Notes: a model not told the origin generated them from the sequence alone. Shown: positions 17,296 to 25,658, counted from the stretch's first letter. The stretch is 64,000 nt of DNA from Bacteroidia bacterium (GCA_016787895.1 JAEUTN010000005.1:1-64000), one strand, 5' to 3'. Numbers and translations: made by a program.

Positions 17296-17991
17296 ATGTT
17301 ACAACTCACAGGACTTATTTTAATTTCTTGGCTGATCATTTGGTGGTTTACAAAAGCTAAGGTATCTGTGTTAGGCCTGAGCCCCACATCAGAAAGACTT
17401 AAGTATTTTACCATCCTGTTCACGTCCTCCGTCCTTCTATCAGCAACGACTTTTATATTAAGAATCTATTTGCTAGAAGAAAGGTATACCATAACTCGTG
17501 GATTGACTTTAAATTCTGTTTTAGTGGAAACCTGGTATCAGTTCAGAACGGTTATGACAGAAGAGTTGATTTGCAGAGGTGCTTTTCTTTACGTCTTAAT
17601 AAAAAAAATTGGGCAGACAAAGGCTATCCTCATTACTTCGGTACTTTTTGCTGTTTTGCATTGGTTAAACGCAGGGGTTTGGGGCAATGAGGTACAAATG
17701 GCTATAGTTTTCGCCTTCACCTTTGCTATGGGGCTTCTCTTAGCTTTTGCTTATGCTAAAACGTTTTCCCTACTTATCCCCTTTGCCATTCATTTTGGTT
17801 GGAACTTAACGCAAAACTATATTTTCCCTGACACTGCTACTGGCCATCATATTTTTATACTTGCCACACCCCCGCCTGAAGTCACTATTTCTTATTTGGC
17901 ATTTTTTACACTGCTTTTATTCCCCAAAATAGCCGTATTAGTTGTAAACTATTTCATTCTAAAAAATCACAGGCAAGTTCAATTACCTTAA
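17296..17991 (+). CDS. CPBP family intramembrane glutamic endopeptidase
   Basis: The 231-residue polytopic protein carries the CPBP (Abi, Rce1-like) motifs: Glu89-Glu90 with Arg94 in TEELICRG, FAVLH with His122, and HFGWN with His166 and Asn170. These residues line the active site within the membrane in Rce1-type proteases. The substrate is unknown; members act in prenyl-protein processing, bacteriocin self-immunity or signalling. It has its own spacer on both sides and lies in the A+T-rich stretch with flotillin. Confidence 0.88.
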   Translation: MLQLTGLILISWLIIWWFTKAKVSVLGLSPTSERLKYFTILFTSSVLLSATTFILRIYLLEERYTITRGLTLNSVLVETWYQFRTVMTEELICRGAFLYVLIKKIGQTKAILITSVLFAVLHWLNAGVWGNEVQMAIVFAFTFAMGLLLAFAYAKTFSLLIPFAIHFGWNLTQNYIFPDTATGHHIFILATPPPEVTISYLAFFTLLLFPKIAVLVVNYFILKNHRQVQLP

Positions 17992-18174
17992 AAGTGATGC
18001 CTGCAAATAAATGTTGGAGGACAAACTCAGACATCGCTAACACGCACACACAAGAGCGCGGTCCCTTTGGTAGATTTTATTGCTCGCCCTTCTTTTAGAA
18101 TTCAAAATTTTTCATATATTTGGTAAAGGACGGATTCTTATATCTACCTGCCCTTAAAAGCTACTGAAACCGAA
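17992..18174. promoter_or_regulatory. Spacer with -7 box before the CXXCH lipoprotein
   Basis: TATATTTG at 18115-18122 matches the Bacteroidota -7 consensus and would give a leader of about 50 bases for the gene at 18175. The earlier part includes CGCTAACACGCACACACAAG, again reminiscent of accessory-gene boundaries. Nothing else is recognised. Confidence 0.4.
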
Positions 18175-18882
18175 ATGATGAAAGCTAAACGGATACAAGT
18201 TTTAATGCATCCTGAAAAAGTTTCTGTTAACTTGATTCCTCATGTCTTGAGAAAACAGTTTTCTTTGTTTGTTCTTTTTGCACTGCCGCTTATTTCATGT
18301 GATAAGGAGGAAAAGACCCCCGTCAATGAAAATCCTCCGAAATCAGACCCTATTGTTTTTGTAAAGCTTCCTAAAGATACAGAATGCTATTCAGTAAGGT
18401 CATTCACCATGAGTATGAATCAATTCTGCGACAAATTACCTTTGCCAAATGACTCAATAGCTTTTATTGAACTGGACATTGATAAGGACACCAAAGTGGA
18501 TTTTAGGATTTCAGTGAAACATTTTCAAATTTTTCCTACGGATTACTGTGGGCATTGTCATGTACACTATCATAGATCAGTAGCAATTCAGCCCTTAACA
18601 CCAGATGGATTCATCAGTTCAGGTGGGTATAAAATCCGAATTTATGATTCAACTGAATTAATTAAAAAAGACCATATCTGGTCTAACGCTGTTGTTTATG
18701 CTTCGCTCAACGACTGTCCACACGATAATTTCTCTTTTAATAACAGCTTTTGGGGTCTGAAACTCAACAACAGGCTGGCCTGGCTACGCGTTAAACGTGT
18801 AAGCGATTATGGATTCAGCATCAGAGCGTTTGCCTATAACCTTTTAAATAACTCTCCTATTGCTGCGGGGCAAGAAAAATAG
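18175..18882 (+). CDS. Lipoprotein with a CXXCH motif, function unknown
   Basis: The 235-residue product has a long positively charged N-region, a hydrophobic core and a lipobox (PLISC, Cys42), so it should be a lipoprotein; a later start may be used. At residues 123-133 it has DYCGHCHVHYH, which contains C-x-x-C-H followed by two more histidines. CXXCH is the covalent haem-binding motif of c-type cytochromes, but no Met-containing cytochrome fold is evident around it, so a metal site is as likely. I do not recognise the family. Confidence 0.65.
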   Translation: MMKAKRIQVLMHPEKVSVNLIPHVLRKQFSLFVLFALPLISCDKEEKTPVNENPPKSDPIVFVKLPKDTECYSVRSFTMSMNQFCDKLPLPNDSIAFIELDIDKDTKVDFRISVKHFQIFPTDYCGHCHVHYHRSVAIQPLTPDGFISSGGYKIRIYDSTELIKKDHIWSNAVVYASLNDCPHDNFSFNNSFWGLKLNNRLAWLRVKRVSDYGFSIRAFAYNLLNNSPIAAGQEK

Positions 18883-18922
18883 AAGTTTAAAACTTACACC
18901 TTGTACCTGACAAAGTATGGTT

Positions 18923-19822
18923 TCACGAAACGGGCATAACCGATGAAGAGTTTGGGTAATGAACCACCCCATACTTCCCGGCATAATAATCCCGGTAAGC
19001 CTCTGCAATTTCCAGTTCCGAGTTCATCACAAAAGGGCCTTTGGCTACAATAGGTTCCGTGAAGCGCTCACCCCCAAACAACATCACATCCACGGCGTCT
19101 GACCCCTGGTTTTGAATTTCTATCGTTCCGTTCTCCCGATCAAATTCAATGAACTCATTTTCATCAAAAGCAGTACCATTGATCATGGCCTTGTTAGAAG
19201 GAAGGAAAGCGGCGCATTCCAATCCCTTTTCGCACTCCATTGAAAAGATTTGGCCGGCTTTCAGATGCAGGTGGTATAAAAATTGTTTAGAATAAACGGG
19301 AACTATGGATTTCATTTCCTCATGCTCCCCAACAATGACTTTAATCCAGCCTCTTTCATCGCTGAGTTCTTTTGTGGGAATTTTATCAGCCGGCAAGGGA
19401 AGATACTCTGGCGCCTCAGCTTTAATTTTAGAAGGAAGATTGATCCAAAACTGAAAGCCGTGTATGAGACCATCGTTTGTTTTGGAATCCGGATGTACCG
19501 TTTCATCATGAACGATACCATTGCCCGCCTTCATCCACTGGGCCCCGCCCGAACTCACTTTAGCATGGTGCCCCCGACTATCAAAATGTTCGGCTTCCCC
19601 ACTCAGCAAATAGGTCAAGGTTGCTATGCCCCGATGAGGGTGTGGCCCTGTTCCACTTTTCGAATCGGTATCGTTGATTACCTGTTTGGCAGGAGGAATA
19701 TAATCCAGGAACACAAAGGGCCCAACAGCATCTGCATAGCGATTAGGCAGGATACGATAAATTTTGTGAGTACCGATGTCGGCCCTTTGTCCCTGACTTG
19801 AAAAACTTATTTTCTTTTGCAT
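18923..19822 (-). CDS. Pirin family protein
   Basis: The 299-residue bicupin has the pirin N-domain metal site: His61 and His63 in GPHPHRG, His105 and Glu107 in GIVHDET. The preceding FDSRGHH and GGAQWMKAGNG segments are family hallmarks, and the C-terminal pirin_C domain is present. Bacterial pirins include quercetin dioxygenases and redox-stress proteins; which applies here cannot be told. The DoxX gene lies directly upstream on the same strand with a three-base gap, so the two form an operon read away from the HxlR regulator. Confidence 0.92.
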   Translation of the reverse strand: MQKKISFSSQGQRADIGTHKIYRILPNRYADAVGPFVFLDYIPPAKQVINDTDSKSGTGPHPHRGIATLTYLLSGEAEHFDSRGHHAKVSSGGAQWMKAGNGIVHDETVHPDSKTNDGLIHGFQFWINLPSKIKAEAPEYLPLPADKIPTKELSDERGWIKVIVGEHEEMKSIVPVYSKQFLYHLHLKAGQIFSMECEKGLECAAFLPSNKAMINGTAFDENEFIEFDRENGTIEIQNQGSDAVDVMLFGGERFTEPIVAKGPFVMNSELEIAEAYRDYYAGKYGVVHYPNSSSVMPVS

Positions 19823-19825
19823 TTT

Positions 19826-20206
19826 TCAGGATTTAATGGTCTCTATGCCTTCTTTGGACTGCCCTAGAAACATCCATTTGTTTCTTAAGTAAACAGCTAC
19901 CCAAAACAAGGAAAGGAATACAGCGGCCATGGGCGCTTGTCCGGAAGCCAGTTCAGTTGCAATAGCTCCGCCAAGATAGGAACACAGGAGCAGGAAACCA
20001 ATTTTACTGGTTTTTGGATAAAGGAACAAAGCCACGGCAATCAGTTCAATACTGCCAATCAGCGTGAGATAATTGCCAAGCCCTGATTTGCTGAAGCCTT
20101 CAACGAAGGCCGGGGCGTGAGAAAGTTTCATGATGGCACTCATGATCAGCATGAGTGAAGGAATGACCATTAGTACAATGGACAGGATGCGGGTAGTTTT
20201 TGTCAT
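19826..20206 (-). CDS. DoxX-like membrane protein
   Basis: The product, 126 residues from ATG 20206, has four predicted membrane segments and the DoxX-like pattern (SAIMKLSHAPAFVEGF, GSIELIAVALFLYP, SYLGGAIATEL). Such proteins often accompany thiol- or quinone-stress genes. An upstream ATG at 20287 would add 27 polar residues lying across the predicted promoter and is rejected. It is the first gene of the doxX-pirin operon and divergent from the HxlR regulator. Confidence 0.8.
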   Translation of the reverse strand: MTKTTRILSIVLMVIPSLMLIMSAIMKLSHAPAFVEGFSKSGLGNYLTLIGSIELIAVALFLYPKTSKIGFLLLCSYLGGAIATELASGQAPMAAVFLSLFWVAVYLRNKWMFLGQSKEGIETIKS

Positions 20207-20244
20207 GGTTTTTGGTTTAAGTGGTTGATTTAAAATTTCGGCAA

Positions 20245-20303
20245 CAAAGTTAGGGTGACCTGGTATCACTTCGGTACTACTTTCCATTTGTATACCGGTA
20301 TAC
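20245..20303. promoter_or_regulatory. Candidate HxlR operators and doxX promoter
   Basis: GTATACCGGTATAC at 20290-20303 is a perfect 14-base palindrome. A second, imperfect site, GTATCACTTCGGTAC, lies at about 20264-20278. On the minus strand TAACTTTG (20245-20252) is a -7 box for doxX, so both sites lie in or just above its core promoter. HxlR-type repressors bind short palindromes in divergent spacers, which is the arrangement here. Confidence 0.55.
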
Positions 20304-20316
20304 TTAGGGAAAGCGA

Positions 20317-20350
20317 TTTGAAAAGGATACCAAATAACTTTCTATCTTTG
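20317..20350 (+). promoter_or_regulatory. Promoter of the HxlR regulator gene
   Basis: TTTG (20317-20320) and TATCTTTG (20343-20350) are separated by 22 bases and fit the Bacteroidota -33/-7 pattern. The -7 box ends four bases before the ATG at 20355, so the mRNA is probably leaderless. The perfect palindrome lies 14 bases upstream of the -33 element. Confidence 0.5.
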
Positions 20351-20354
20351 GGAC

Positions 20355-20732
20355 ATGGAAGAAACCGAGAACGACAAACGTAAATGTCCTGCTCATATGT
20401 CCGGGGAACAGTGCACAAAAGCTTTGTTGCCGGTTAAAGATGCATTGGACGTGTTGAGTGGCAAGTGGAAATTGCAGATCATCCTCTCCCTGACCTTTGG
20501 CAAAAAACGTTTCAAACAGATTCAGAGGGAAATAACCGGCTTGACCCCAAAAATGCTTTCGAAGGAATTAAAAGATTTGGAAATAAACGACCTCGCCATA
20601 CGCAAGGTTTACGATACCACCCCGGTGATTGTGGAATATGAATTAAGTCCATACGGCAGAACTCTAAAACCCCTGATTGGAGAGTTGCACAAATGGGGAA
20701 CAAAACACCGAAAACGCATAATTTCAAGGTAA
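20355..20732 (+). CDS. HxlR family winged-helix regulator
   Basis: The 125-residue protein has the HxlR signature: DVLSGKWKLQIILSL, FKQIQREITGLTPKMLSKEL as the recognition helix region, and VEYELSPYGRTLKPLI at the end. Cys residues near the N-terminus (KCPAHMSGEQC) could sense redox state or electrophiles, as in several HxlR members; this is inference. It is divergent from doxX-pirin and most likely controls that operon and itself through the palindrome at 20290-20303. Confidence 0.9.
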   Translation: MEETENDKRKCPAHMSGEQCTKALLPVKDALDVLSGKWKLQIILSLTFGKKRFKQIQREITGLTPKMLSKELKDLEINDLAIRKVYDTTPVIVEYELSPYGRTLKPLIGELHKWGTKHRKRIISR

Positions 20733-20931
20733 ATACCATGCTTTCAGAGCATTGCACTTTGAATAAGTAATGCACACGAAGAGTCGGGTAGTTTCAAAAT
20801 TTATCCGCTCAGCTTCTAATGTGCCGAATCATGTAATCAACATTTTCCTTTTAAAAACCTTCATTTTAGGCTATTTAACGTTCGTTTTCCCATGTTTACC
20901 TTTGAAACTCAGTACATTTGCAGCGCAAAAA

Positions 20932-21342
20932 ATGAAAGAGCTCAGCCCAGGCATCGATATCGGAAAAGCTACGGTGGAACTTCGTGAAGACGGACACCTG
21001 GTCATTCGTATCAAAGACGGACAGGAACTGGATGTGGAAGACATTAAAGCACTGATTGAAGCAAAACGTAAGTTTTTGGGCAACACACCCCACACAACTG
21101 TTTTTATAGCAGGCGCAAATTCAAGCATAAGCAATGAAGCCCGAACCTTTGCATCGAGTGTTGAGGCCTATGACGGAGCTATTGCCAAATCCATTGTTGC
21201 AAATGAGCTCTCTACCCGTTTGATGGGTAATTTTTTCATACGATTTAACAAACCTCCTGCTCCCACCAGACTTTTTGCTTCTGAAAAGGAAGCGACCCAA
21301 TGGCTGGATCAAATGCGTGAAAGGCTCGAAAAGCTGAATTGA
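20932..21342 (+). CDS. Small cytoplasmic protein, possible STAS-like fold
   Basis: The 136-residue protein starts at ATG 20932, 11 bases after a TACATTTG -7 box (20913-20920); an upstream ATG at 20770 would add 54 residues of unlikely composition. The pattern ATVELREDGHLVIRIKDGQELDVEDIKALIEAKR with FIAGANSSISNEARTFASS resembles STAS-like proteins of Bacteroidota, with alternating strands and helices and no membrane segment. I cannot name a specific family or function. Confidence 0.6.
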   Translation: MKELSPGIDIGKATVELREDGHLVIRIKDGQELDVEDIKALIEAKRKFLGNTPHTTVFIAGANSSISNEARTFASSVEAYDGAIAKSIVANELSTRLMGNFFIRFNKPPAPTRLFASEKEATQWLDQMRERLEKLN

Positions 21343-21364
21343 TCTGAATTAACACCCCTTGGCT

Positions 21365-21385
21365 TTTGTTCTTCACAAGAACAAA
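21365..21385. terminator. 9-bp hairpin between the STAS-like gene and the SRPBCC operon
   Basis: TTTGTTCTT (21365-21373) pairs perfectly with AAGAACAAA (21377-21385) around CAC. The stem is A/T-rich and is followed by TTTAC and not a long T run, so it may be a weak terminator or an operator for the operon at 21444. Confidence 0.35.
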
Positions 21386-21443
21386 TTTACTTCTGCTTTG
21401 TTAATCTTTAAGTCACCTTAAGCTCAAAGACTTATTCGAAAGC

Positions 21444-21896
21444 ATGAAAAAACTCGTTTCCAAACAATTTCTGCCCATTCAACTGGATGAAGCCTGGGAT
21501 TTTTTTTCCTCGCCCAAAAACCTGAACGAAATAACACCTCCGGGTATGGTGTTCGAAATTGTTTCGGAATTGCCTGAAAAAATGTATGAGGGTATTTTTA
21601 TCGTGTACCGTTTAAGCCCTTTTCTGAACATCCCTATGCAATGGGTGACCGAGATCACTCACATTCGTGAGAAGCAGTTTTTTGTGGATGAACAACGCAA
21701 GGGCCCCTATAATATCTGGCACCACGAGCACCATTTCGAAAAAGTAGAAGGCGGGGTAATGATGACCGATGTTTTACATTATGATATTGGTAAATCCATT
21801 TTCGGAAAACTGGCGGGATGGCTGTTTGTTCACCGCAAGGTTAAATCCATTTTTAAATACAGAACCAAAGTATTGGAGAAAAAATTCGGAAAATGA
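21444..21896 (+). CDS. SRPBCC family protein
   Basis: The 150-residue protein has the START/SRPBCC helix-grip pattern: QFLPIQLDEAWDFFSSPKNLNEITPP at the start, then beta strands and a long C-terminal helix ending in KVLEKKFGK. Such proteins bind hydrophobic ligands. It is the first gene of a tight operon with tspO and an SDR gene, each overlapping the next by four bases. In other Bacteroidota the same trio often sits with carotenoid and photolyase genes, but no photolyase is visible here. Confidence 0.85.
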   Translation: MKKLVSKQFLPIQLDEAWDFFSSPKNLNEITPPGMVFEIVSELPEKMYEGIFIVYRLSPFLNIPMQWVTEITHIREKQFFVDEQRKGPYNIWHHEHHFEKVEGGVMMTDVLHYDIGKSIFGKLAGWLFVHRKVKSIFKYRTKVLEKKFGK

Positions 21897-22366
21897 AACT
21901 TTCTCTCATCTCAAAAATTCTGCTTTCTTCTACAGCCTGCCTGCTTTTGGGTTCCCTGAGCGGCATTGCAACGGGAGAAGCCGTGAATGGCTGGTATTCA
22001 CACATCATCAAACCTTACTGGAACCCACCGAACTGGCTCTTTGGTCCGGTTTGGACCCTTTTGTATCTGTTGATGGGCGCGGCTTTTGCCATGGTTTGGA
22101 ACGGGCAGGGAAAAAACAAAAGAGTGGCCCTGGCTTTGTTTGGCGTTCAATTTGTGTTCAACCTGTTTTGGTCGTTTTTGTTTTTTGGATTGGCACGAAT
22201 GGATTGGGCATTGATTGAAATTCTGCTTCTGCTTGTATTTATCTCACTTACCATTTCTGCATTTTCTAAAATCAACAGAACAGCCGCTATTTTAATGATT
22301 CCCTATCTCCTATGGGTGGGTTTTGCCACCTTATTGAATTCAAGTTTATACTTTCTCAACGCATGA
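21893..22366 (+). CDS. tspO: TspO/MBR family tryptophan-rich sensory protein
   Basis: The 157-residue five-helix membrane protein has the family signature WYSHIIKPYWNPPNWLFGPV near the start, followed by WTLLYLLMGAAFAMVW. TspO proteins bind porphyrins and cholesterol-like ligands and influence tetrapyrrole handling and stress responses. The ATG overlaps the SRPBCC stop by four bases, and the stop overlaps the SDR start by four bases, so translation is probably coupled. Confidence 0.93.
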   Translation: MKLSLISKILLSSTACLLLGSLSGIATGEAVNGWYSHIIKPYWNPPNWLFGPVWTLLYLLMGAAFAMVWNGQGKNKRVALALFGVQFVFNLFWSFLFFGLARMDWALIEILLLLVFISLTISAFSKINRTAAILMIPYLLWVGFATLLNSSLYFLNA

Positions 22367-23061
22367 AAACTATTTTGGTGATTGGTGCCGGAAAAGGCAT
22401 TGGATTGGAAGTGGTGAAACGCCTGTCAGGAGAACATCAGCTGTATGCGGTTTCGCGAACACTTACGCCCGAGCTGCAGACCAGCGGAGCTGTTTGTTTT
22501 GAAGAAGATGTCAATGTTAGCTGCAATTTTGTTTCTCAACTGCCGGATGTGCTTCACGGATTCGTTTATTGTCCCGGCTCCATTACTCTTAAACCTTTTG
22601 CCCGCTTGAGTGAGAGTGATTTTTTAAAGGACCTGAATCAGAATGTTCTTTCAGCTATTAAGGTAACACAGGCGGTGCTGCCACAATTAAAAAAATCGGG
22701 ATCGGCCTCTATCGTTTTTTACAGTACCGTGGCCGTTAAAATGGGCATGCCTTTTCATGCTTCAGTGGCTTTGAGTAAAGGAGCCTTGGAAGGTTTAACC
22801 AAAAGTTTGGCGGCTGAACTGGCGGCTAATTCCATACGGGTGAATGCCATTGCCCCTTCCTTAACGGATACTCCATTGGCCTACGGCTTGCTAAGCAGCG
22901 ATGAAAAACGGGAAGCGGCCGCTAAACGCCATCCATTAAACAAAATTGGCAAACCCGAACATCTGGCTGCCCTCACTGCATTTTTACTCGATGAGCAATC
23001 GGAATTTATGACCGGACAAATTATCGGCGCAGATGGAGGTTTAGGAAGTGTGAGGGTGTAA
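22363..23061 (+). CDS. SDR family protein with altered catalytic site
   Basis: The 232-residue protein has the Rossmann NAD(P)-binding motif GAGKGIG (residues 7-13), a catalytic Ser at 121 (FYSTVAV) and Lys139 in ALSKGALEGLTKSLAAEL, and the C-terminal GADGG motif. The Tyr of the usual Y-x-x-x-K is replaced: residue 135 is Val. It may be inactive, act through another residue, or bind nucleotide only. ATG 22363 is used because it overlaps the tspO stop by four bases; the open frame begins earlier, within tspO. Confidence 0.85.
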   Translation: MKTILVIGAGKGIGLEVVKRLSGEHQLYAVSRTLTPELQTSGAVCFEEDVNVSCNFVSQLPDVLHGFVYCPGSITLKPFARLSESDFLKDLNQNVLSAIKVTQAVLPQLKKSGSASIVFYSTVAVKMGMPFHASVALSKGALEGLTKSLAAELAANSIRVNAIAPSLTDTPLAYGLLSSDEKREAAAKRHPLNKIGKPEHLAALTAFLLDEQSEFMTGQIIGADGGLGSVRV

Positions 23062-23065
23062 AATT

Positions 23066-23935
23066 TTAAAGCACATTGTTCACCTGCTCCTTAATTTTTT
23101 CCAACTCATCTTTCATCAGCACCACTAATTTTTGTATAGGCGCATCGTTGGCCTTTGAACCGATGGTGTTGATCTCACGCCCGATTTCCTGAGCAATAAA
23201 GTTTAGTTTACGTCCCGGTGAATTTTCAGCACAGGTTTCTATAAAGTAGTCGAGGTGCGTTTTTAACCTGACCTTTTCTTCGTTGATATCCAGTTTTTCA
23301 ATGTAATAAATCAACTCCTGCTCAAAACGGTTTTGGTCGATGTTGTTTTTGCCGATGGCTTCGGTGATGTTGATTTTAATTCTTTGTTTCAGGTTCTCCA
23401 ATCGAATCACATCCAGTTTGGCAATTTCATTCAAACTGTTTTCTATGTTTTTTAAGCGTTGTTCCAGATCTGTTTTTAGGGAAAGCCCTTCTTTGTCTCT
23501 GAACGCGTTGAGTTCGTTCACCGCTTCCATCACCGCCGTTTTTATCACTTTCCATTCTTCCTCATCGCTTTCTTTGCGCTCCGTTTTCATCACATCCGGA
23601 AGCCTCAGAATCTGTGCAATAGGGTCGTGCAAAGGTTCGTTGAGTTCAATGGCGAGGTTGCGCAATTGGTCATGGTATGCCTTGGCAAGCGTAACATTGA
23701 TCTCGGTTGGAGTGATGACTTTTTTGGATTCGAGATAAATGCTAAGATCAATTTTTCCTCTTTCCAAAAGTTTGCTGATTTCGTTTCGCAGTTCTGCTTC
23801 GTAATTGCGAAGGGCAGAGGAGAGGCGTAAACTCACATCGGCTCCTTTGCTGTTGAGGGAGCGGATTTCGATGGTGATGAGATTGTCTTTACTTTCTGCG
23901 CTGGCTTTTCCAAAGCCGGTCATGGATTTAATCAT
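23066..23935 (-). CDS. YicC family endoribonuclease
   Basis: The 289-residue protein begins MIKSMTGFGKAS, the conserved start of YicC, and ends with the DUF1732 region (NFIAQEIGREINTIGSKANDA, IQKLVVLMKDELEKIKEQVNNVL). YicC proteins are RNases linked to RNA turnover and stationary-phase survival. The gene is downstream of the EamA transporter on the same strand and overlaps it by eight bases. It converges with the SDR gene. Confidence 0.92.
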   Translation of the reverse strand: MIKSMTGFGKASAESKDNLITIEIRSLNSKGADVSLRLSSALRNYEAELRNEISKLLERGKIDLSIYLESKKVITPTEINVTLAKAYHDQLRNLAIELNEPLHDPIAQILRLPDVMKTERKESDEEEWKVIKTAVMEAVNELNAFRDKEGLSLKTDLEQRLKNIENSLNEIAKLDVIRLENLKQRIKINITEAIGKNNIDQNRFEQELIYYIEKLDINEEKVRLKTHLDYFIETCAENSPGRKLNFIAQEIGREINTIGSKANDAPIQKLVVLMKDELEKIKEQVNNVL

Positions 23936-24824
23936 TTGCTGTGATTTTTTGTTTGGTATTGATAAGAAAGAGGCCCATGATGATCATGCCTCCTGAAAAC
24001 AACTTGGTGAGTGTGAGTTGGTCCTTGCCCATAATAATAGCGAAGATGCTCGCCAGAAAGGGTTGCAGGTAAATGTAGGCACTGACCGTGTTGGGACTAA
24101 GGTGTTGCAAACCATAAATGTTTAAAAGATAAGCAAAGAAGGTGGTGGCTATTACCACAAAACATACCGCAAAAACAGCTTCACCGGTAAATGCCTGCCA
24201 ATTGGTGTCAAGGGTGTCTTTTAAACCTATGGGCAAAATGTAAATGCTGCCGAACAAAAACATCCAGCGCATGGCTGTGGCGGTGTTGTATTTCATCATG
24301 ATGGGTTTTACCATCACTACAAAAATGGCCCAGGAGGTAGAGTTGATGAGGGTCAGCAAATCCCCGGCCATGGTTTCACTTCCAAACTGTAAATTGCCTT
24401 TAAACAACAATAAGATGACGGCGCCTGTGAGCGCGAGTGTAAGGCCGGCGAATTTAAAAGCCGTGATGCGTTCTTTCAACACGATGAGCGTAAACACAAA
24501 CACAATCACCGGATTGGAAATCATAATAATGGCTGAATTGATGGGATGGGTTAGGCTTAAGCCCCAGATAAAAAACACCTGGTTGATCACCACACCAAAA
24601 CACGCCAGCCAGGCCATGGTGATGAGGTCTTTTTTTTCGACTTTTTGTGTGCGGTAAAAAATGGATAATATCCAGAACAATATGCAAGCCCCAACAATTC
24701 TCAGCAGCACCAGGGCGAGAGGGGAAATGTAAGTGGGCATAAGGTCTTTCGCGATGGAATAGTTCAGGGCATACACGATTTGAGCGATAAACAGGGCGAT
24801 ATGGCCTTTCAGTGCGTTGGTCAA
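23928..24824 (-). CDS. EamA/DMT family transporter
   Basis: The 298-residue protein has about ten hydrophobic segments arranged as two five-helix EamA repeats, with typical phrases SPLALVLLRIVGA, HPINSAIIMISNPV and LLTLINSTSWAIFVV. Members export or import metabolites such as amino acids or nucleosides; the substrate cannot be told. It is divergent from the metal-receptor gene with 48 bases between starts. Confidence 0.88.
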   Translation of the reverse strand: MTNALKGHIALFIAQIVYALNYSIAKDLMPTYISPLALVLLRIVGACILFWILSIFYRTQKVEKKDLITMAWLACFGVVINQVFFIWGLSLTHPINSAIIMISNPVIVFVFTLIVLKERITAFKFAGLTLALTGAVILLLFKGNLQFGSETMAGDLLTLINSTSWAIFVVMVKPIMMKYNTATAMRWMFLFGSIYILPIGLKDTLDTNWQAFTGEAVFAVCFVVIATTFFAYLLNIYGLQHLSPNTVSAYIYLQPFLASIFAIIMGKDQLTLTKLFSGGMIIMGLFLINTKQKITAND

Positions 24825-24872
24825 AGCAGTGCAAAGATGGGTATTTTCGTTGAATTAAGTAGTTTTGTTCGT

Positions 24873-25658
24873 ATGGAATACACCGATCAATTGGGAAATC
24901 AAATACAACTCAACACCATTCCCAAACGAATTGTGTCTCTGGTACCTTCCCAGTCGGAATTTCTATGGGACCTGGGTTTGCAGAAGGAGTTGATTGGCAT
25001 TACCAAATTTTGTATCCACCCCGAAAAAATGTTTAAACAGGTGACCCGGGTAGGAGGAACAAAAAACCCGGATCCGGATAAAATCAGGGCACTGCAACCC
25101 GACCTGATAATCGGGAACAAAGAGGAGAATGAAAAATCAATCATTGAGCAACTCAGCAGGGAATTTCCGGTTTGGATGAGCGATGTAAACACACCCGGGC
25201 AAGCTTTGGACATGATGAGCAGCTTATCAAGCCTTACCGGCAGGGAAAGTCAGGGGAATAGCATCATTGAAGCTTCAGGACTTTCTTTGACAAAAAGTAA
25301 AGAAATGTTTCGCGGGCAATCTGTCGCCTATTTTATCTGGAATGCACCGTATCATTTTGCAGGTTCCGAAACTTTTATTCATTCCGTTCTAACGCATATC
25401 GGACTTAAAAACGTGTTTTCCAATCAAGCCCGGTATCCTGAATTAAGTTTGGAAAAATTGGCCGATTTACGACCTGACTATTGTTTTTTATCGAGTGAAC
25501 CCTTTCCGTTTCGTGAAGAACATCTTCTCCAAATTCAAAAGGCCTTGCCGGATACCAGAGTAGTGTTGGTAGATGGTGAAGCCTTTAGCTGGTATGGCAG
25601 CAGATTGATATATTTACACGACTATTTAACACAATTAAAAACCGAACTGTATGCTTAG
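24873..25658 (+). CDS. Helical-backbone metal receptor (BtuF-like) without signal peptide
   Basis: The 261-residue protein has the BtuF/FhuD-type binding fold: RIVSLVPSQSEFLWDLGL at the start, VGGTKNPDPDKIRALQPDLII, and ARYPELSLEKLADLRPDYCFLSSEPFPF near the end. These domains bind cobalamin, haem or siderophores in the periplasm, yet no signal peptide or lipobox is present from ATG 24873. A longer frame begins at 24780, but its added residues are not a signal either. A TAGTTTTG box (24860-24867) ends five bases before the ATG. The 3' end overlaps nhaD by eight bases. Location and ligand remain open. Confidence 0.78.
   Translation: MEYTDQLGNQIQLNTIPKRIVSLVPSQSEFLWDLGLQKELIGITKFCIHPEKMFKQVTRVGGTKNPDPDKIRALQPDLIIGNKEENEKSIIEQLSREFPVWMSDVNTPGQALDMMSSLSSLTGRESQGNSIIEASGLSLTKSKEMFRGQSVAYFIWNAPYHFAGSETFIHSVLTHIGLKNVFSNQARYPELSLEKLADLRPDYCFLSSEPFPFREEHLLQIQKALPDTRVVLVDGEAFSWYGSRLIYLHDYLTQLKTELYA

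Noticed and set aside
17144..18174. Integron-like or cassette att sites around the CPBP gene
   Set aside because: The spacers contain suggestive phrases, but no paired core sites or integrase could be found, so no attachment site is called.
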